64,000 bases of DNA from Fulvimarina manganoxydans (GTDB lineage: Bacteria; Pseudomonadota; Alphaproteobacteria; Rhizobiales; Rhizobiaceae), in assembly GCF_900176465.1 (NCBI RefSeq), contig NZ_FWXR01000004.1, forward strand, positions 62,001 through 126,000. Direction: 5' to 3'. Position numbers and translations under genes: made by a program. Shown one piece after another: positions 26,414 through 37,497 of the stretch (position 1 is the stretch's first letter; each line of letters starts with the position of its first letter). The notes under the pieces were generated by a model. That model saw only the letters and a list, made by a program, of their open reading frames with translations. It made no database searches and was not told the DNA's origin.

Positions 26414-27921
26414 TGACCGATTGGCCGATCCTCTCGACCATCACCTTCCTGCCGCTGGTCGGCGCGCTGCTGATCCTGTTCATTCAGGACGACAACGAGC
26501 TCGCCCGGAAGAACATCCGCAATGTGGCGCTCCTGACGACGGTCTTCACCTTCGTCATCTCGCTCTGGATCTGGGCGGATTTCGATCAGGAGGCGACAGG
26601 TTTCCAGTTCGTCGAGCAGGCCGAATGGCTCGGCACCGGCATCACCTATCATATGGGCGTCGACGGCATCTCGATGCTGTTCGTGATCCTGACGACCTTC
26701 CTGATGCCGATCTGCATCCTGGCGAGCTTCGAGAGCGTCACCAACCGGGTGAAGGAATATATGATCGCCTTCCTGGTGCTCGAGACGCTCGTTATCGGCG
26801 TCTTCTGCGCGCTGGATCTGATCCTCTTCTACATCTTCTTCGAAGGTGGCCTCATCCCGATGTTCCTGATCATCGGCGTGTGGGGCGGGAAGCGTCGTAT
26901 TTATGCGAGCTACAAGTTCTTCCTCTACACTTTCCTCGGCTCGGTGCTGATGCTCGTCGCCATGATGGCGATGTATTGGAACGCCGGGACGACCTCGATT
27001 CCCGAGCTTCTGGCCCACGACTTCCCGGCCTCGATGCAGCCTTGGCTGTGGGTTGCCTTCTTCGCCAGCTTCGCGGTGAAGATGCCCATGTGGCCAGTTC
27101 ATACCTGGCTGCCCGACGCTCACGTGGAAGCGCCGACGGCCGGTTCGGTCATCCTGGCGGGCATTCTCCTGAAGCTCGGCGGCTACGGCTTCCTGCGCTT
27201 CTCGCTGCCGATGTTCCCGATCGCCTCCTTCGATTTCGCGCCTTTCGTCTTCACCCTCTCGGTCGTTGCGATCATCTACACCTCGCTGGTGGCGCTGATG
27301 CAGGAGGACATCAAGAAGCTGATCGCCTATTCCTCCGTAGCCCATATGGGCTTCGTGACCATGGGCATCTTCGCGGCCAATGAGCAGGGCGTTCAGGGGG
27401 CGATCTTCCAGATGTTGTCGCACGGCCTCGTCTCCGGCGCGCTCTTCCTCTGCGTCGGCGTCGTCTATGATCGCATGCATACTCGCGAGATCGCGGCTTA
27501 TGGCGGGCTCGTGAACCGCATGCCCAAATACGCCGTCGCCATGCTGATCTTCACCATGGCCAATGTCGGTCTACCCGGCACCAGCGGTTTTGTCGGCGAA
27601 TTCCTGACCATGATGGGCGTGTTCCGGGTCAATAGCTGGGTCGCGATCTTCGCGGCGACCGGCGTGATCCTCTCGGCCGCTTACGCCCTTTGGCTCTATC
27701 GCCGGGTGATTTTCGGCGCGCTGGAGAAGGAAAGCCTGCGCTCGATCCTCGATCTCAATCGGCGCGAGAAGATCCTTCTCTATCCGCTGATCGTGCTCAC
27801 CATCTTCTTCGGCGTCTATCCCATGCCGGTCTTCGACGTGACGGCCGCCTCGGTCGACGCGCTTCTCAACACCTACAGCGCCGGGCTCGAACAGGCCGCG
27901 TCCGTCGCTGGTCTGCACTAA
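26413..27921 (+). CDS. nuoM: NADH-quinone oxidoreductase subunit M
   Basis: 502-aa antiporter-like proton-pumping subunit with about 14 helices. Landmarks: [37 protein letters not shown] and the [15 protein letters not shown] helix. ATG at 26413 lies in a TGATG overlap with the nuoL stop. Confidence 0.96.
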   Translation: MTDWPILSTITFLPLVGALLILFIQDDNELARKNIRNVALLTTVFTFVISLWIWADFDQEATGFQFVEQAEWLGTGITYHMGVDGISMLFVILTTFLMPICILASFESVTNRVKEYMIAFLVLETLVIGVFCALDLILFYIFFEGGLIPMFLIIGVWGGKRRIYASYKFFLYTFLGSVLMLVAMMAMYWNAGTTSIPELLAHDFPASMQPWLWVAFFASFAVKMPMWPVHTWLPDAHVEAPTAGSVILAGILLKLGGYGFLRFSLPMFPIASFDFAPFVFTLSVVAIIYTSLVALMQEDIKKLIAYSSVAHMGFVTMGIFAANEQGVQGAIFQMLSHGLVSGALFLCVGVVYDRMHTREIAAYGGLVNRMPKYAVAMLIFTMANVGLPGTSGFVGEFLTMMGVFRVNSWVAIFAATGVILSAAYALWLYRRVIFGALEKESLRSILDLNRREKILLYPLIVLTIFFGVYPMPVFDVTAASVDALLNTYSAGLEQAASVAGLH

Positions 27922-27939
27922 GGACGGGGACGCCAATTC

Positions 27940-29382
27940 ATGCTCTCGGATATGGTCTCAACCAGCCTTCCGATCGTCGGACCCGAACTGATCATGGCCA
28001 TCGGCGCCATGATCCTTCTGATGGTCGGCGTCTTCCTCGGCGAAAAGAGCACCCAGACGGTGACCGGGCTCGCCGTGGCGCTCGTCATCATCACGGCGCT
28101 CTGGCTCGTCTTCGTGACCCCGAACGGGGTTGCCTTCGGCGGCTCCTTCATCCAGGACAGCTTCGCGTCCTTCATGAAAATGTTGGTCCTCATCGGTTCT
28201 GGCGCCGCAATCGTCATGTCGGTGGGCTATGCCGAGACCGAGCGCTTCAATCGCTTCGAGTTTCCGGTGCTTGTCGTCCTGTCGACCCTCGGCATGATGA
28301 TGATGGTCTCCGCCGGTGACCTGATCACGCTCTATCTCGGCCTAGAACTCCAGTCGCTCGCCATCTATGTGCTCGCCGCGATCAATCGCGACAGCGTTCG
28401 CTCGACTGAAGCAGGCCTGAAATATTTCGTCCTCGGCGCGCTTTCGTCGGGCATGCTGCTCTATGGCGCCTCGATGATTTACGGCTTCACGGGGCAGATC
28501 GAATTCCAGGCGATCGCTGCTGGATTGGCCGATGGCGAGCGCTCGCTCGGTCTTCTGGTCGGCATCGTCTTCGTGCTCGCGGGCCTCGCCTTCAAGGTCT
28601 CGGCCGTGCCGTTCCATATGTGGACGCCGGACGTTTATGAGGGCGCCCCGACGCCGATCACCGCGCTGCTGGCCGGTGCGCCGAAGGTCGCCGCAATGGC
28701 GCTCATCGTACGCTTCGCCGTCGAGGGGTTCACGCCCGTTGCAGTCGACTGGCAGCAGGTGATTGTCTTCATCTCGATCGCATCGATGGTTTTCGGGGCA
28801 TTCGCCGCGATCGGGCAGAAAAACATCAAGCGCCTGATGGCCTATTCCTCCATCTCCCATATGGGTTACGCCTTGGTGGGGCTCGCCGCCGCCAATGTCG
28901 AAGGGGTGCGCGGCGTCGCGCTCTATATGGCGATCTATCTCGCCATGACGCTCGGCGTCTTCGCGGTGATCCTCTCCATGCGCCGAGACGATGGACAGGT
29001 CGATCAGATCGAGGATTTGGCCGGACTGTCGCGGACCCAGCCGGTCACGGCGATGTTCCTGACGATCCTGATGCTTTCGCTGGCCGGTCTTCCGCCTCTC
29101 GCCGGCTTCTTCGCCAAGTATTTCGTCTTCATGGCAGCCGTTGAAGCCGGGCTTTATACCCTGGCTGTGATCGGCGTTCTGGCGAGCGTCGTCGGCCTCT
29201 TCTACTATCTACGCATCGTCAAGCTGATGTGGTTCGATGAGCCGGCAACGGCTTTCCTGCCGGCACCGACGGAGCTGAAGGTCGTGCTGTGGGTAGCCGG
29301 GCTTTTCGTCTTCCCGGTCTATCTGTTTGTGGGCGGATCGGTCTTCTCGGCGGCGGAGGCTGCGGCCCGGTCGTTCTTCTAG
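27940..29382 (+). CDS. nuoN: NADH-quinone oxidoreductase subunit N
   Basis: 480-aa antiporter-like subunit with about 14 helices; [35 protein letters not shown] and [18 protein letters not shown] are typical. It lies 18 bases after nuoM and is followed by birA with the AGGAGG overlapping its end, so the operon probably continues into birA. Confidence 0.96.
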   Translation: MLSDMVSTSLPIVGPELIMAIGAMILLMVGVFLGEKSTQTVTGLAVALVIITALWLVFVTPNGVAFGGSFIQDSFASFMKMLVLIGSGAAIVMSVGYAETERFNRFEFPVLVVLSTLGMMMMVSAGDLITLYLGLELQSLAIYVLAAINRDSVRSTEAGLKYFVLGALSSGMLLYGASMIYGFTGQIEFQAIAAGLADGERSLGLLVGIVFVLAGLAFKVSAVPFHMWTPDVYEGAPTPITALLAGAPKVAAMALIVRFAVEGFTPVAVDWQQVIVFISIASMVFGAFAAIGQKNIKRLMAYSSISHMGYALVGLAAANVEGVRGVALYMAIYLAMTLGVFAVILSMRRDDGQVDQIEDLAGLSRTQPVTAMFLTILMLSLAGLPPLAGFFAKYFVFMAAVEAGLYTLAVIGVLASVVGLFYYLRIVKLMWFDEPATAFLPAPTELKVVLWVAGLFVFPVYLFVGGSVFSAAEAAARSFF

Positions 29383-29397
29383 GAGGACGGAGCAGCC

Positions 29398-30174
29398 TTG
29401 CCCGTTCCACCGCTCTCCAAGCATCGCGCAAGCGCCGGCCATCGCCGGCGCTTGGCGTTCGAGGATGTGACATCGACCAACACGTTGGCGCGCGAGGCGG
29501 CCCGCTCCGGCGATCCGGGCGGTCTCTGGATCACGGCGGCTCGCCAGAACGAAGGGCGAGGCCGGCGCGGGCGCGCTTGGGTGTCGGAGGCTGGCAATCT
29601 CTATGCCAGCCTTCTGCTGATCGATCCGGCGCCTCCCCAGCATCTGGCGAAATTGCCGTTCGTCGTCGCCTTGGCTGTTCGAGACGCGCTCGCGTCCCTC
29701 CTCGGCGAGGAGCGGCAGGTAAAGGTTAAATGGCCGAACGACGTGCTGGTGGGCGGACGCAAATGTGTCGGCATCCTTCTGGAAAGCGAACGGCTCGCCA
29801 ATGGCTCGACCTCCGTCGTGATCGGATGCGGAATCAATGTCGCCGAGCCGCCCTCCGATCTGCCCTATCAGGCGACCGCGCTTTCGCTGGAAGGCTTTCG
29901 CGGTGATCTGGAGAGCGTTTTCGAGGCGCTCGCTTCGGCCATGGATCGCGAACTCGGCCTTTTTCATCGGGGAGCGGGATTTCATCAAGCCCGCGAGCGC
30001 TGGCTCTCTCATGCCGTCGGCGTTGGGGCGGCCTGTACGGTGCGCCTGACGAACCAGACGATTGAGGGGACCTTCGAAGCGCTCGATGCCGAGGGCCGGC
30101 TGCTTCTTGCCCTCGCGAATGGTGAGCGAATGCCTATATCCGCAGGCGACGTGTTTTTCAGCGGCGCGCCCTGA
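29398..30174 (+). CDS. birA: Biotin--[acetyl-CoA-carboxylase] ligase
   Basis: A 258-aa biotin protein ligase that makes biotinyl-AMP and attaches biotin to the carrier protein. The catalytic loop GRGRRGRAW and KWPNDVLVGGRK are clear, as is the C-terminal SH3-like domain. There is no N-terminal DNA-binding domain, so it is the enzyme-only class and not the repressor type of E. coli. TTG at 29398 follows AGGAGG. A birA after nuoN is common in Hyphomicrobiales. Confidence 0.93.
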   Translation: MPVPPLSKHRASAGHRRRLAFEDVTSTNTLAREAARSGDPGGLWITAARQNEGRGRRGRAWVSEAGNLYASLLLIDPAPPQHLAKLPFVVALAVRDALASLLGEERQVKVKWPNDVLVGGRKCVGILLESERLANGSTSVVIGCGINVAEPPSDLPYQATALSLEGFRGDLESVFEALASAMDRELGLFHRGAGFHQARERWLSHAVGVGAACTVRLTNQTIEGTFEALDAEGRLLLALANGERMPISAGDVFFSGAP

Positions 30175-30234
30175 GACGGCTGCGACCCCGATTGGCGCCG
30201 GACGATTTGCCCGGCAGCCTCGGCCTCAAGAAAT

Positions 30235-31962
30235 GTGAACCTAGAACGCAAACGACTGCCTCCCGGCCGATGGCCGAGCGGCAACAGATATGAAAGACTA
30301 GACTTGAAACAATTGGTATTCGTGCCGCTGGGCGGCATCGGCGAGATCGGTATGAACCTCGCCCTCTACGGCTATGGCCCGGAAGCAGAGCGCGAGTGGA
30401 TCGTGGTCGATTGCGGCGTATCCTTCGCCGGGCCGGACATGCCGGGCGTCGACCTCGTCTTCCCGGACATCCGCTTTCTGGAAGACAAGCTGTCCGACCT
30501 CAAGGGTATCGTGATCACCCACGCCCATGAGGACCACTATGGGGCTTTGCTTGATCTGTGGCCTCGCCTGAAGGCGCCAGTCTATGCGACCGAGTTTTCC
30601 GCAGGCCTCCTGGCGGCCAAGCGCGAGGGTGAACCGGGTGCGCCCAAGATTCCGGTCGAGATTTTCAAGGCGGGCGACCGCTTCAAGCTCGGCGCCTTCG
30701 AGATCGAGGCGATCAACGTCACCCACTCGATCCCCGAGCCTGTGGCGCTGGCGATCCGCACGCCGTCCGGCCTCGTCCTTCATACCGGCGACTGGAAGAT
30801 CGACGAGCGTCCCGTTCTCGGCCAGCCGACGGACGAGAAACGCCTTCGCGAGATCGGCGATGAAGGCGTGATGACCCTCGTCTGCGATTCGACCAACGCC
30901 ATGCGCGAGGGCGTGAGCCCCAGCGAGACGGAGGTCGCGGCCTCGCTTCGCGATATCATTCAGAAGGCGTCGGGTCGCGTCGCGGTCACGACCTTCTCTT
31001 CCAATGTCGGCCGGATTCGGTCCGTTGCGCTCGCGGCTCAGGAATGTGGGCGCGAAGTGCTCCTCATGGGCCGCTCGATGCGTCGAACGATCGATGTCGC
31101 CCGCGAGCTTGGCTATATGGAGGGGGTCAACGATTTCCTGACCGAACAGGATTTCGGCTATGTGCCGCGCGACAAGGTCGTGATCATCCTGACCGGGAGC
31201 CAAGGCGAGCCGCGTGCGGCGCTGGCGCGTCTATCACGCGACGAACACCCGCAGGTGGCGCTCGCCAAGGGCGATTTGATCATCTTCTCCTCGCGCGCGA
31301 TTCCGGGCAACGAGAAGCCGATCATCGACATCAAGAATGCTTTTCTAGAGCGCGGCGTCGAGATTCTCGAGGATTCCGACGCGCTCGTTCACGTGTCCGG
31401 CCATCCGCGCCGCAGTGAATTGCGCAAAATGTATGAGTGGCTGCGCCCTCAAACGGCGATCCCAGCCCATGGCGAGCCGGCCCATCTGGCGGCCCATGCG
31501 GAATTGGCGCGTGAACTCGGCGTCAAGCACGTGGTCGAGGCGCGCAATGGCAAGATGGTGCTCCTGTCGCCGGGCAAAGGCGAGATCGTCGACGAAGTCC
31601 CGGTCGGCCGTCTCTATAAGGACGGGCGTCTTCTCGGCACGGCCGAGGATATGGGCATTCTGGAGCGCCGGCGCTTGTCCTTCGTCGGTCAGGTCTCGAT
31701 CCTGATCGAGCTCGACAAGAAGCGGGCGCTCAAGGACGATCCCGATATCGTCTCGATCGGTTTGCCGATCGAGGATGGCGAGGGTGAGGATCTGGAAGAT
31801 ATCCTCATCGATGCGGCAGCCGACGCGGTGGAGAGCATTCCGCCCGAGCGGCGCAAGGATGCCGACAAGGTCCGCGAGGCCGTCCGCCGCGCGGTTCGCA
31901 GCGCGGCCTATGAGGCCTGGGGCAAGAAGCCGCTGACGACAGTCTTTGTCACGATCGGCTAA
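30235..31962 (+). CDS. rnj: Ribonuclease J
   Basis: A 575-aa metallo-beta-lactamase/beta-CASP ribonuclease that matures and degrades RNA, with 5'-3' exonuclease and endonuclease activity in the family. HAHEDHYGALLD (about residue 96) is the zinc motif; LTGSQGEPRAALARLS and HVSGHPRRSEL are beta-CASP motifs. GTG at 30235 gives the longest frame, but the family usually starts just before VFVPLGGIGEIGMN, so TTG at 30304 (552 aa) is a real alternative. It follows birA by 60 bases. Confidence 0.93.
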   Translation: MNLERKRLPPGRWPSGNRYERLDLKQLVFVPLGGIGEIGMNLALYGYGPEAEREWIVVDCGVSFAGPDMPGVDLVFPDIRFLEDKLSDLKGIVITHAHEDHYGALLDLWPRLKAPVYATEFSAGLLAAKREGEPGAPKIPVEIFKAGDRFKLGAFEIEAINVTHSIPEPVALAIRTPSGLVLHTGDWKIDERPVLGQPTDEKRLREIGDEGVMTLVCDSTNAMREGVSPSETEVAASLRDIIQKASGRVAVTTFSSNVGRIRSVALAAQECGREVLLMGRSMRRTIDVARELGYMEGVNDFLTEQDFGYVPRDKVVIILTGSQGEPRAALARLSRDEHPQVALAKGDLIIFSSRAIPGNEKPIIDIKNAFLERGVEILEDSDALVHVSGHPRRSELRKMYEWLRPQTAIPAHGEPAHLAAHAELARELGVKHVVEARNGKMVLLSPGKGEIVDEVPVGRLYKDGRLLGTAEDMGILERRRLSFVGQVSILIELDKKRALKDDPDIVSIGLPIEDGEGEDLEDILIDAAADAVESIPPERRKDADKVREAVRRAVRSAAYEAWGKKPLTTVFVTIG

Positions 31963-32086
31963 ACCTGTCGGGGTGGCCTTCGCACGAAAGGGCAAAGCCG
32001 CCGCTGCCGTGGCTTGCGGCAGGCCGGGGGAACTTGGTGCCCAGCGATTGCCGATTGCATCATGTCGAGGGATGGGGAGGAGACCC

Positions 32087-32491
32087 ATGATCGGACGTTT
32101 GAACCATGTGGCGCTCGCCGTCCCCGATCTCACGGAGGCAGCCGAGCGCTACCGCACGGCGCTCGGCGCGTCGGTCTCCGAACCTCAGCCACTGCCAGAG
32201 CATGGCGTTACGGCCGTCTTCGTCGAACTCGACAACACCAAAATCGAGCTGCTGGAGCCGCTTGGCGCCGATTCGCCGATCGCGGCCTTTCTCGCCAAGA
32301 ACCCGCGCGGCGGCATGCACCATGTCTGCTACGAGGTGAGCGACATTCGCGCAGCGCGGGATCGGCTCGTGGCGAGTGGGGCAAGGGTGCTCGGCGATGG
32401 CGAGCCGAAGATCGGGGCGCATGGAAAGCCCGTGCTCTTTCTCCATCCCTCGGATGTGTTTGGAACACTGACCGAGCTGGAAGAAGTCTGA
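32087..32491 (+). CDS. mce: Methylmalonyl-CoA epimerase
   Basis: A 134-aa VOC-fold enzyme that interconverts the 2R and 2S forms of methylmalonyl-CoA in propionate breakdown. Metal ligands appear in LNHVALAV, GGMHHVCYEV and the C-terminal TLTELEEV. ATG at 32087 has GGGGAGG 6 bases upstream; the frame is open further upstream. Related to the regulator ScfR at 54.5 kb by pathway, not by position. Confidence 0.92.
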   Translation: MIGRLNHVALAVPDLTEAAERYRTALGASVSEPQPLPEHGVTAVFVELDNTKIELLEPLGADSPIAAFLAKNPRGGMHHVCYEVSDIRAARDRLVASGARVLGDGEPKIGAHGKPVLFLHPSDVFGTLTELEEV

Positions 32492-32557
32492 CGCGGCCCG
32501 CGACGACAAGGCCAGAAGGCCGAGCCTGAAACCACTCTTTGCTACGGAGCCAGTCCC

Positions 32558-32821
32558 ATGGGCATCATTTCCGCCATCGCGGTCTTCTTCGTCATCTGGT
32601 GGACCGTGCTCTTCGTGGTTCTGCCCTTCGGCATGCGTGTGCCGGAAAACGAAGAGCTGCGTCTCGGGACCCAGGAAGGGACGCCCACCAATCCGCGGAT
32701 CGGGCGGATGGCCCTGATCACGACGCTGATCTCCATCATTGTGTTCGTAACTTATTATGTGATGACGCAGGTCGTCGGGTTCGGTTTGGACGACATCCCC
32801 TCGATCATTCCAGGTACCTGA
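32558..32821 (+). CDS. DUF1467 family small membrane protein
   Basis: An 87-aa protein with two hydrophobic helices (about 5-27 and 52-72) and the family stretch LPFGMRVPENEELRLGT between them. Conserved in alphaproteobacteria, nearly always next to mce and proS as here. Function unknown. Confidence 0.88.
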   Translation: MGIISAIAVFFVIWWTVLFVVLPFGMRVPENEELRLGTQEGTPTNPRIGRMALITTLISIIVFVTYYVMTQVVGFGLDDIPSIIPGT

Positions 32822-32935
32822 ATGACCAGTCCAATCGTGGGTGTTCGGCGCATGTCGTTTCGAAGACGAAATTGCGGCGCGCGATAGAATTCACCGGAAA
32901 CCGACAAAGCATATCACTCGTGCAGTTTGCGGCCC

Positions 32936-32965
32936 AAAAAAAATGCAAGGCCAGAAGCCTTGCAT
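32936..32965 (-). terminator. Strong intrinsic terminator on the minus strand
   Basis: On the minus strand ATGCAAGGC and GCCTTGCAT form a perfect 9-bp stem around the 5-base loop TTCTG, followed by a run of T. Both flanking genes are on the plus strand and the next minus-strand protein gene is 3.8 kb away, so the transcript it ends is not a known gene. Confidence 0.75.
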
Positions 32966-33180
32966 CAGAAATTGCGTGTCTGGATTTCTTTACCGTTTTA
33001 ACGGGGCTGCGGCGAAACCGCGCCTGAAATCACGTCCTCCCAAGACTAGACCGCTGCGACCAGTTTTTCTTGCTTGAAACTGTGTCGACGGAACGGAACC
33101 CTATTCGAGGATTGCCATATTGTCACGTTAAATTTTCCGGCGTTTCACAGCGTGATCGAATTTTGATCTATGCACATTTC
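32966..33180 (-). ncRNA. Putative small RNA upstream of the minus-strand terminator
   Basis: The interval just upstream of the orphan terminator is the only place from which a minus-strand transcript could come without crossing proS. The minus strand has GTGACA near 33120 as a possible -35 element, but no clear -10, so the 5' end is a guess. The sequence was not recognised as a known RNA family. Confidence 0.35.
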
Positions 33181-33432
33181 GAAAGCAGGATGTTGCTATC
33201 TGATGCGTATATTAATGTATCGAGGCGGGCACTTTTCGCTTTCACACGATGACCGCCGGTGCGCGCATCGGATCGCGTTGAGCCTTCACGCAGTCGAGGC
33301 TGCCTCATCGCAAAGCAAGACCTTCGTCGCATCTCGCGTCGCGTTGCGCCTTTCCAAGGTCGTGATGAAGGGTTAAGAGGCGGCCAATCAGAGGCGTTCC
33401 TTGCATCGCCACGCCAGAAGAACGGGTTTTCC

Positions 33433-34755
33433 ATGCGCTTGTCGCGATATTTTCTGCCGATCTTGAAGGAAACGCCGAAGGAAGCGGAGATCGTTTCCCA
33501 CCGGCTGATGCTGCGTGCCGGCATGATCCGCCAACAGGCTGCGGGCATCTATTCCTTCCTGCCGCTCGGTCTGAAAGTGCTCGACAAGGTGTCGAACATC
33601 ATCCGCGAGGAGCAGAACCGCTCCGGCGCCATTGAGATTCTCATGCCGACGATCCAGTCGGCCGATCTGTGGCGTGAGTCGGGCCGCTACGATGCCTATG
33701 GCAAGGAGATGCTCCGGATTGAGGATCGCCACGAGCGCGAGCTTCTCTACGGTCCGACGAACGAGGAGATGGTCACCGACATCTTCCGGTCCTATGTCCG
33801 TTCCTACAAGGACTTGCCGCTCAACCTCTATCACATCCAGTGGAAGTTCCGCGACGAGGTTCGCCCGCGCTTCGGCGTCATGCGCTCGCGCGAATTCTTG
33901 ATGAAGGATGCCTATTCCTTCGATCTCGACTTCGATCGGGCTCAGACGGCCTATCACCGCATGTTCGTCGCCTATCTGCGCACCTTCGCACGTTGCGGTC
34001 TCAAAGCGATCCCGATGCGCGCCGATACCGGCCCCATCGGCGGCAATCTCAGCCATGAATTCATCATTCTCGCCTCCACCGGCGAGAGCGAGGTCTTCTG
34101 CCATCGCGATTATCTCGCCATGAACGAGCCGGGCGAAGACGTCGATTTTGCCAATGCCGATCAGTTGGCCGGGATCGTGAAGGATTGGACGACGCCCTAC
34201 GCGGCGACGGACGAAATGCATGACGAGGCGGTCTGGAATGCGGTGCCGGAGGAGGAGCGCGTCAGCGCCCGCGGCATCGAGGTTGGCCACATCTTCTATT
34301 TCGGCACGAAATATTCCGAAGCCATGGGCGCTGTCGTCGCCGGGCCGGACGGAAACAATGTCCCGGTTCATATGGGCTCCTACGGTATTGGGCCAAGCCG
34401 CCTGATTGCCGCCGCGATCGAAGCCTCCCATGACGAGAACGGGATTATCTGGCCCAAGGCGCTCGCGCCTTTCGATGTCGGCCTCATCAATATGAAGCCG
34501 GGCGACGCCGATTGCGACGCGGCTTGCGAGCGGCTTTACGCCGAGATGCAGGCCAAGGGCATCGATGTTCTCTATGACGATCAGGACACCCGCGCAGGCG
34601 CGAAATTCGCCTCGATGGATCTGATCGGCCTGCCAACCCAGGTCATTGTCGGCCCACGCGGCGCCAAGGTGGGAGAGGTCGAGATCAAGGATCGGGCAAG
34701 CGGAGCGCGCGATACCATCTCGATCGATCAGGTGGTGGCTAGGATTTCGGCGTGA
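33433..34755 (+). CDS. proS: Prolyl-tRNA synthetase, short form
   Basis: A 440-aa class II synthetase that charges tRNA-Pro. The sequence starts [20 protein letters not shown] and shows motif 2 ([20 protein letters not shown]) and motif 3 region ([13 protein letters not shown]). It lacks the roughly 180-residue INS editing domain present in E. coli ProRS, as is usual for alphaproteobacteria, so clearing of Ala-tRNA-Pro must come from elsewhere. ATG at 33433 is the family start although the frame extends upstream. Confidence 0.96.
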   Translation: MRLSRYFLPILKETPKEAEIVSHRLMLRAGMIRQQAAGIYSFLPLGLKVLDKVSNIIREEQNRSGAIEILMPTIQSADLWRESGRYDAYGKEMLRIEDRHERELLYGPTNEEMVTDIFRSYVRSYKDLPLNLYHIQWKFRDEVRPRFGVMRSREFLMKDAYSFDLDFDRAQTAYHRMFVAYLRTFARCGLKAIPMRADTGPIGGNLSHEFIILASTGESEVFCHRDYLAMNEPGEDVDFANADQLAGIVKDWTTPYAATDEMHDEAVWNAVPEEERVSARGIEVGHIFYFGTKYSEAMGAVVAGPDGNNVPVHMGSYGIGPSRLIAAAIEASHDENGIIWPKALAPFDVGLINMKPGDADCDAACERLYAEMQAKGIDVLYDDQDTRAGAKFASMDLIGLPTQVIVGPRGAKVGEVEIKDRASGARDTISIDQVVARISA

Positions 34756-36053
34756 CGGTCGCTGATACGGGACGCGGCGCGGCGAAGCGCCAGCCGGGCG
34801 CGGGACCCTTCTCGCGCTTCGAATGGTTGCTGGCCGGGCGATATTTGCGTTCGCGCCGCCGCGATGCCGGCGTTTCGGTGATCGCGGGCTTCTCCTTCAT
34901 CGGTATCATGCTGGGGGTCGCCGCTCTCATCATCGTCATGTCCGTGATGAACGGCTTTCGCACCGAACTTCTCAGCCGGATCCTCGGCGTGAACGGCCAT
35001 GTCATCGTCATGCCGATCGACCAGCCCCTGACCGATTACGCGGCCGTCGCCGATCGCATCGACAAGGTGCCGGGCGTCGCCTTCACCATGCCGCTGGTTC
35101 AGGGCCAAGTGCTCGCCTCGGGGCAGGGCACCTCATCGACCGGCGCGCTCGTCAAGGGCGTGCGCGAGGCCGATCTGAAACATCTGAAGCCGGTCGCGGA
35201 GAATGTGAAACAGGGAACGCTGGACGGGTTCGACACCGGAGAGGGCGTCGCGGTCGGCAGCCGCCTTGCCGAGCGCCTCGGGCTGCGGCTAGGCGATCTC
35301 ATCACCCTGATTTCCCCAGACGGCGACGTGACGCCGCTCGGCACCACACCGCGCGTGAAAGCCTATCCGATCACCGCAATCTTCGAGATCGGCCTGTCCG
35401 AATATGATGCCGGCTATGTCTATATGCCGCTCACCGAGGCCCAGCTCTATTTCAATTCGGAAGACAGGACTCAGTCGGTTGAGGTCTTCGTCGACGATCC
35501 GGACAACGTCCAGGCGATGCAGCCCGAGATCGAGGCGGCCGCGCAGCGTCCGGTCTATTCGGTGACCTGGCAGACCCAGAACCAGTCCTTCTTCTCGGCC
35601 CTCGAGGTCGAGCGAAATGTCATGTTCATCATCCTGACGCTGATCGTTCTCGTGGCAGCGCTGAACATCATTTCCGGCCTCTTCATGCTTGTGAAGGGGA
35701 AGGGACGAGACATTGCGATCCTGCGCACCATGGGCGCCTCGCGCGGCTCGGTCATGCGGATCTTCTTCATCACAGGCGCCTCGATCGGCGTTGCCGGCAC
35801 GCTCGCCGGCCTGATCATCGGCGTCGTCTTCTGTCTGAATATCGAGAGCGTCCGGGCCTTCTTCTCCTGGCTGTCCGGCGTCAATCTCTTCGATCCCGAG
35901 ATCTACTTCCTGAGCCAGCTGCCGGCCGAGATCGAGACCGGCGAAGTGGTTCTGGTCGTTGCGATGGCCATCGGCCTGTCTTTCCTGGCGACGATCCTGC
36001 CCTCCTGGCAGGCGTCGCGGCTCGATCCGGTCGAGGCTCTGCGCTACGAATGA
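34752..36053 (+). CDS. lolC: Lipoprotein-releasing ABC permease LolC/LolE
   Basis: A 433-aa inner-membrane permease of the FtsX/MacB type with four helices: one near residues 45-70 and three at about 290-325, 335-365 and 395-420. [20 protein letters not shown] and [15 protein letters not shown] are family hallmarks. With LolD it extracts lipoproteins from the inner membrane for LolA. Alphaproteobacteria have one LolC/E-type subunit acting as homodimer (often called LolF). GTG at 34752 overlaps the proS stop; its own stop overlaps lolD. Confidence 0.92.
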   Translation: MTVADTGRGAAKRQPGAGPFSRFEWLLAGRYLRSRRRDAGVSVIAGFSFIGIMLGVAALIIVMSVMNGFRTELLSRILGVNGHVIVMPIDQPLTDYAAVADRIDKVPGVAFTMPLVQGQVLASGQGTSSTGALVKGVREADLKHLKPVAENVKQGTLDGFDTGEGVAVGSRLAERLGLRLGDLITLISPDGDVTPLGTTPRVKAYPITAIFEIGLSEYDAGYVYMPLTEAQLYFNSEDRTQSVEVFVDDPDNVQAMQPEIEAAAQRPVYSVTWQTQNQSFFSALEVERNVMFIILTLIVLVAALNIISGLFMLVKGKGRDIAILRTMGASRGSVMRIFFITGASIGVAGTLAGLIIGVVFCLNIESVRAFFSWLSGVNLFDPEIYFLSQLPAEIETGEVVLVVAMAIGLSFLATILPSWQASRLDPVEALRYE

Positions 36054-36754
36054 CCGATTTCGCTTTATCCTTGAATGCGGTCCATCGGCGCTTTCGCCAG
36101 GGCACGAACGAGCTCGTCGTCTTGAAGGATGCCGAGTTCCACATGGTCCCCGGTGAGATGGTCGCCCTCGTCGCGCCGTCGGGCTCGGGCAAGTCGACGC
36201 TCCTGCACATCGCCGGGCTCTTGGAGCGGCCCAACGAGGGTGATGTCCTCGTGGCGGGGCGCTCCTGCGGCCAGATGGAAGACAAGGCCCGCACGGCGAT
36301 GCGCCGGGCGAGCATCGGTTTCGTCTACCAGTTCCATCATCTCCTGCCCGAGCTCTCGGCGCTGGAAAATGTCATGATGCCCCAACTCATTCTCGGCGTC
36401 GGCCAGAAGGCGGCTTCCGAACGGGCCATGGAGCTTCTCGACTATATGCGGATCGGCCCGCGCGCCGAGCATCGTCCTGGCGAATTGTCGGGCGGCGAGC
36501 AGCAGCGCGTGGCGATCGCGAGGGCGGTTTCCAATAGCCCGCAGGTCCTGCTTGCCGACGAGCCGACGGGCAATCTCGATCCGTCCACGTCCGATCATGT
36601 CTTCGGATCGCTGAAGTCGCTGGTGCGCCAGTCAGGCGTCGCGGCCTTGATCGCCACCCACAATCACGATCTCGCGGCACAGATGGACCGCGCGGTCACG
36701 CTGGATGGCGGGCGAGTCGTGCCGCTCGATCTGTCGGTCGATCCGGCTCGTTGA
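36050..36754 (+). CDS. lolD: Lipoprotein-releasing ABC ATPase LolD
   Basis: A 234-aa ABC ATPase with Walker [16 protein letters not shown], signature [14 protein letters not shown], Walker [12 protein letters not shown] and the switch histidine in ATHNHDLA. Starts by ATGA overlap with lolC. Energises lipoprotein release. Confidence 0.95.
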   Translation: MTDFALSLNAVHRRFRQGTNELVVLKDAEFHMVPGEMVALVAPSGSGKSTLLHIAGLLERPNEGDVLVAGRSCGQMEDKARTAMRRASIGFVYQFHHLLPELSALENVMMPQLILGVGQKAASERAMELLDYMRIGPRAEHRPGELSGGEQQRVAIARAVSNSPQVLLADEPTGNLDPSTSDHVFGSLKSLVRQSGVAALIATHNHDLAAQMDRAVTLDGGRVVPLDLSVDPAR

Positions 36755-36756
36755 CG

Positions 36757-36799
36757 GTTTGAGGCGGGCAGACCTTCCGAGGACGGCGCCCGCCTGAAC
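36757..36799. terminator. Stem-loop between convergent lolD and fucU-like genes
   Basis: GGCGGGC (36763) pairs with GCCCGCC (36788), flanked by CGGTT and AACCG that extend the stem across a small internal loop. It lies in the 54-base gap between convergent genes. No T-run, so it may work as a bidirectional block only weakly. Confidence 0.4.
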
Positions 36800-36808
36800 C
36801 GCCAGGCC

Positions 36809-37243
36809 TCAAGCCGGCTTAATGACACCCTTCTTCAGGATGATATTGCCATAAAGGCGGGTCTCGCCGGTCTGCACCACCGCATAGGCGCCTTTCGCGC
36901 GCTCATAGAAGGCGAATCGTTCCAGCGTTTGGATCTCGGCAGGGTTGTCGGCCTCGCTGTTCACAATCTCTTGGAAGCGCGCCACGATGTCCGGGACCGC
37001 GCTCGGATTTCCGACGACCTGCATGGTCAGTGCGGGGTCTTCCACGAATGCGTCGAGCGGCATGATGCGCAAAACGGCTTCCAGCACGTCTGTCGCTGGA
37101 ATGCCGTCGAGCCGAGCCACGCGCTGACCCATGCTGGTCGCCGGAAAATTCGCGTCGGCAATGACGATCTCGTCTCCATGGCCCATGGCACGCAGGATCA
37201 TCAGAAGGTCGGGCGAGAGGATCGCCGGAATGTTGCGCAGCAT
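36809..37243 (-). CDS. RbsD/FucU-family sugar mutarotase
   Basis: A 144-aa protein with the family N-terminus MLRNIPAILSPDLLMILRAM and the catalytic GHGDEIVIADANFP, plus ARFQEIV and FYERAKGAYAVVQTGE. These enzymes speed interconversion of sugar anomers (ribose, fucose) after import. FucU-like rather than RbsD-like by the AxGHGD pattern. ATG at 37243 has AGGAG 7 bases upstream. No sugar transporter is adjacent, but a sugar ABC operon starts 8.7 kb away. Confidence 0.88.
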   Translation of the reverse strand: MLRNIPAILSPDLLMILRAMGHGDEIVIADANFPATSMGQRVARLDGIPATDVLEAVLRIMPLDAFVEDPALTMQVVGNPSAVPDIVARFQEIVNSEADNPAEIQTLERFAFYERAKGAYAVVQTGETRLYGNIILKKGVIKPA

Positions 37244-37497
37244 GGATGTCTCCTTGACGAGGCGCTTGGGGTTGAGGGCTCGCTGCGTCACCACGGATCG
37301 TCCGCGGCGAGCTCGGCGCTCGAAGGGATAATGAAAAGAGGGCGAGGGCAACAGTGGAGACGCCTCGCAATGTGTCCGTCAGGGAGGGGCGTCCCTTTTA
37401 CCGTGACAGGGCCATGACCTTGCGGCGCCCTCATGCTTGTCTTTTCCGATCGCTGACGGCAGAGCAATAAGACCCGCCTCGATCGAGTTCGCGCCCC

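Larger units (their letters stand above)
32822..33432. other. Gene-free region between DUF1467 and proS
   Basis: About 610 bases without a credible protein gene and lower in G+C than its surroundings, especially 33110-33220. It must contain the proS promoter. Its clearest element is a terminator-shaped hairpin that works on the minus strand (32936-32965), which suggests a minus-strand RNA gene in this interval. Confidence 0.55.

Noticed and set aside
33070-33252. A 60-residue plus-strand open frame before proS
   Set aside because: No ribosome site and no protein-like pattern; the interval looks noncoding.
33433-34755. A truncated prolyl-tRNA synthetase
   Set aside because: The missing insertion domain is normal for alphaproteobacterial ProRS; both catalytic and anticodon-binding parts are complete.
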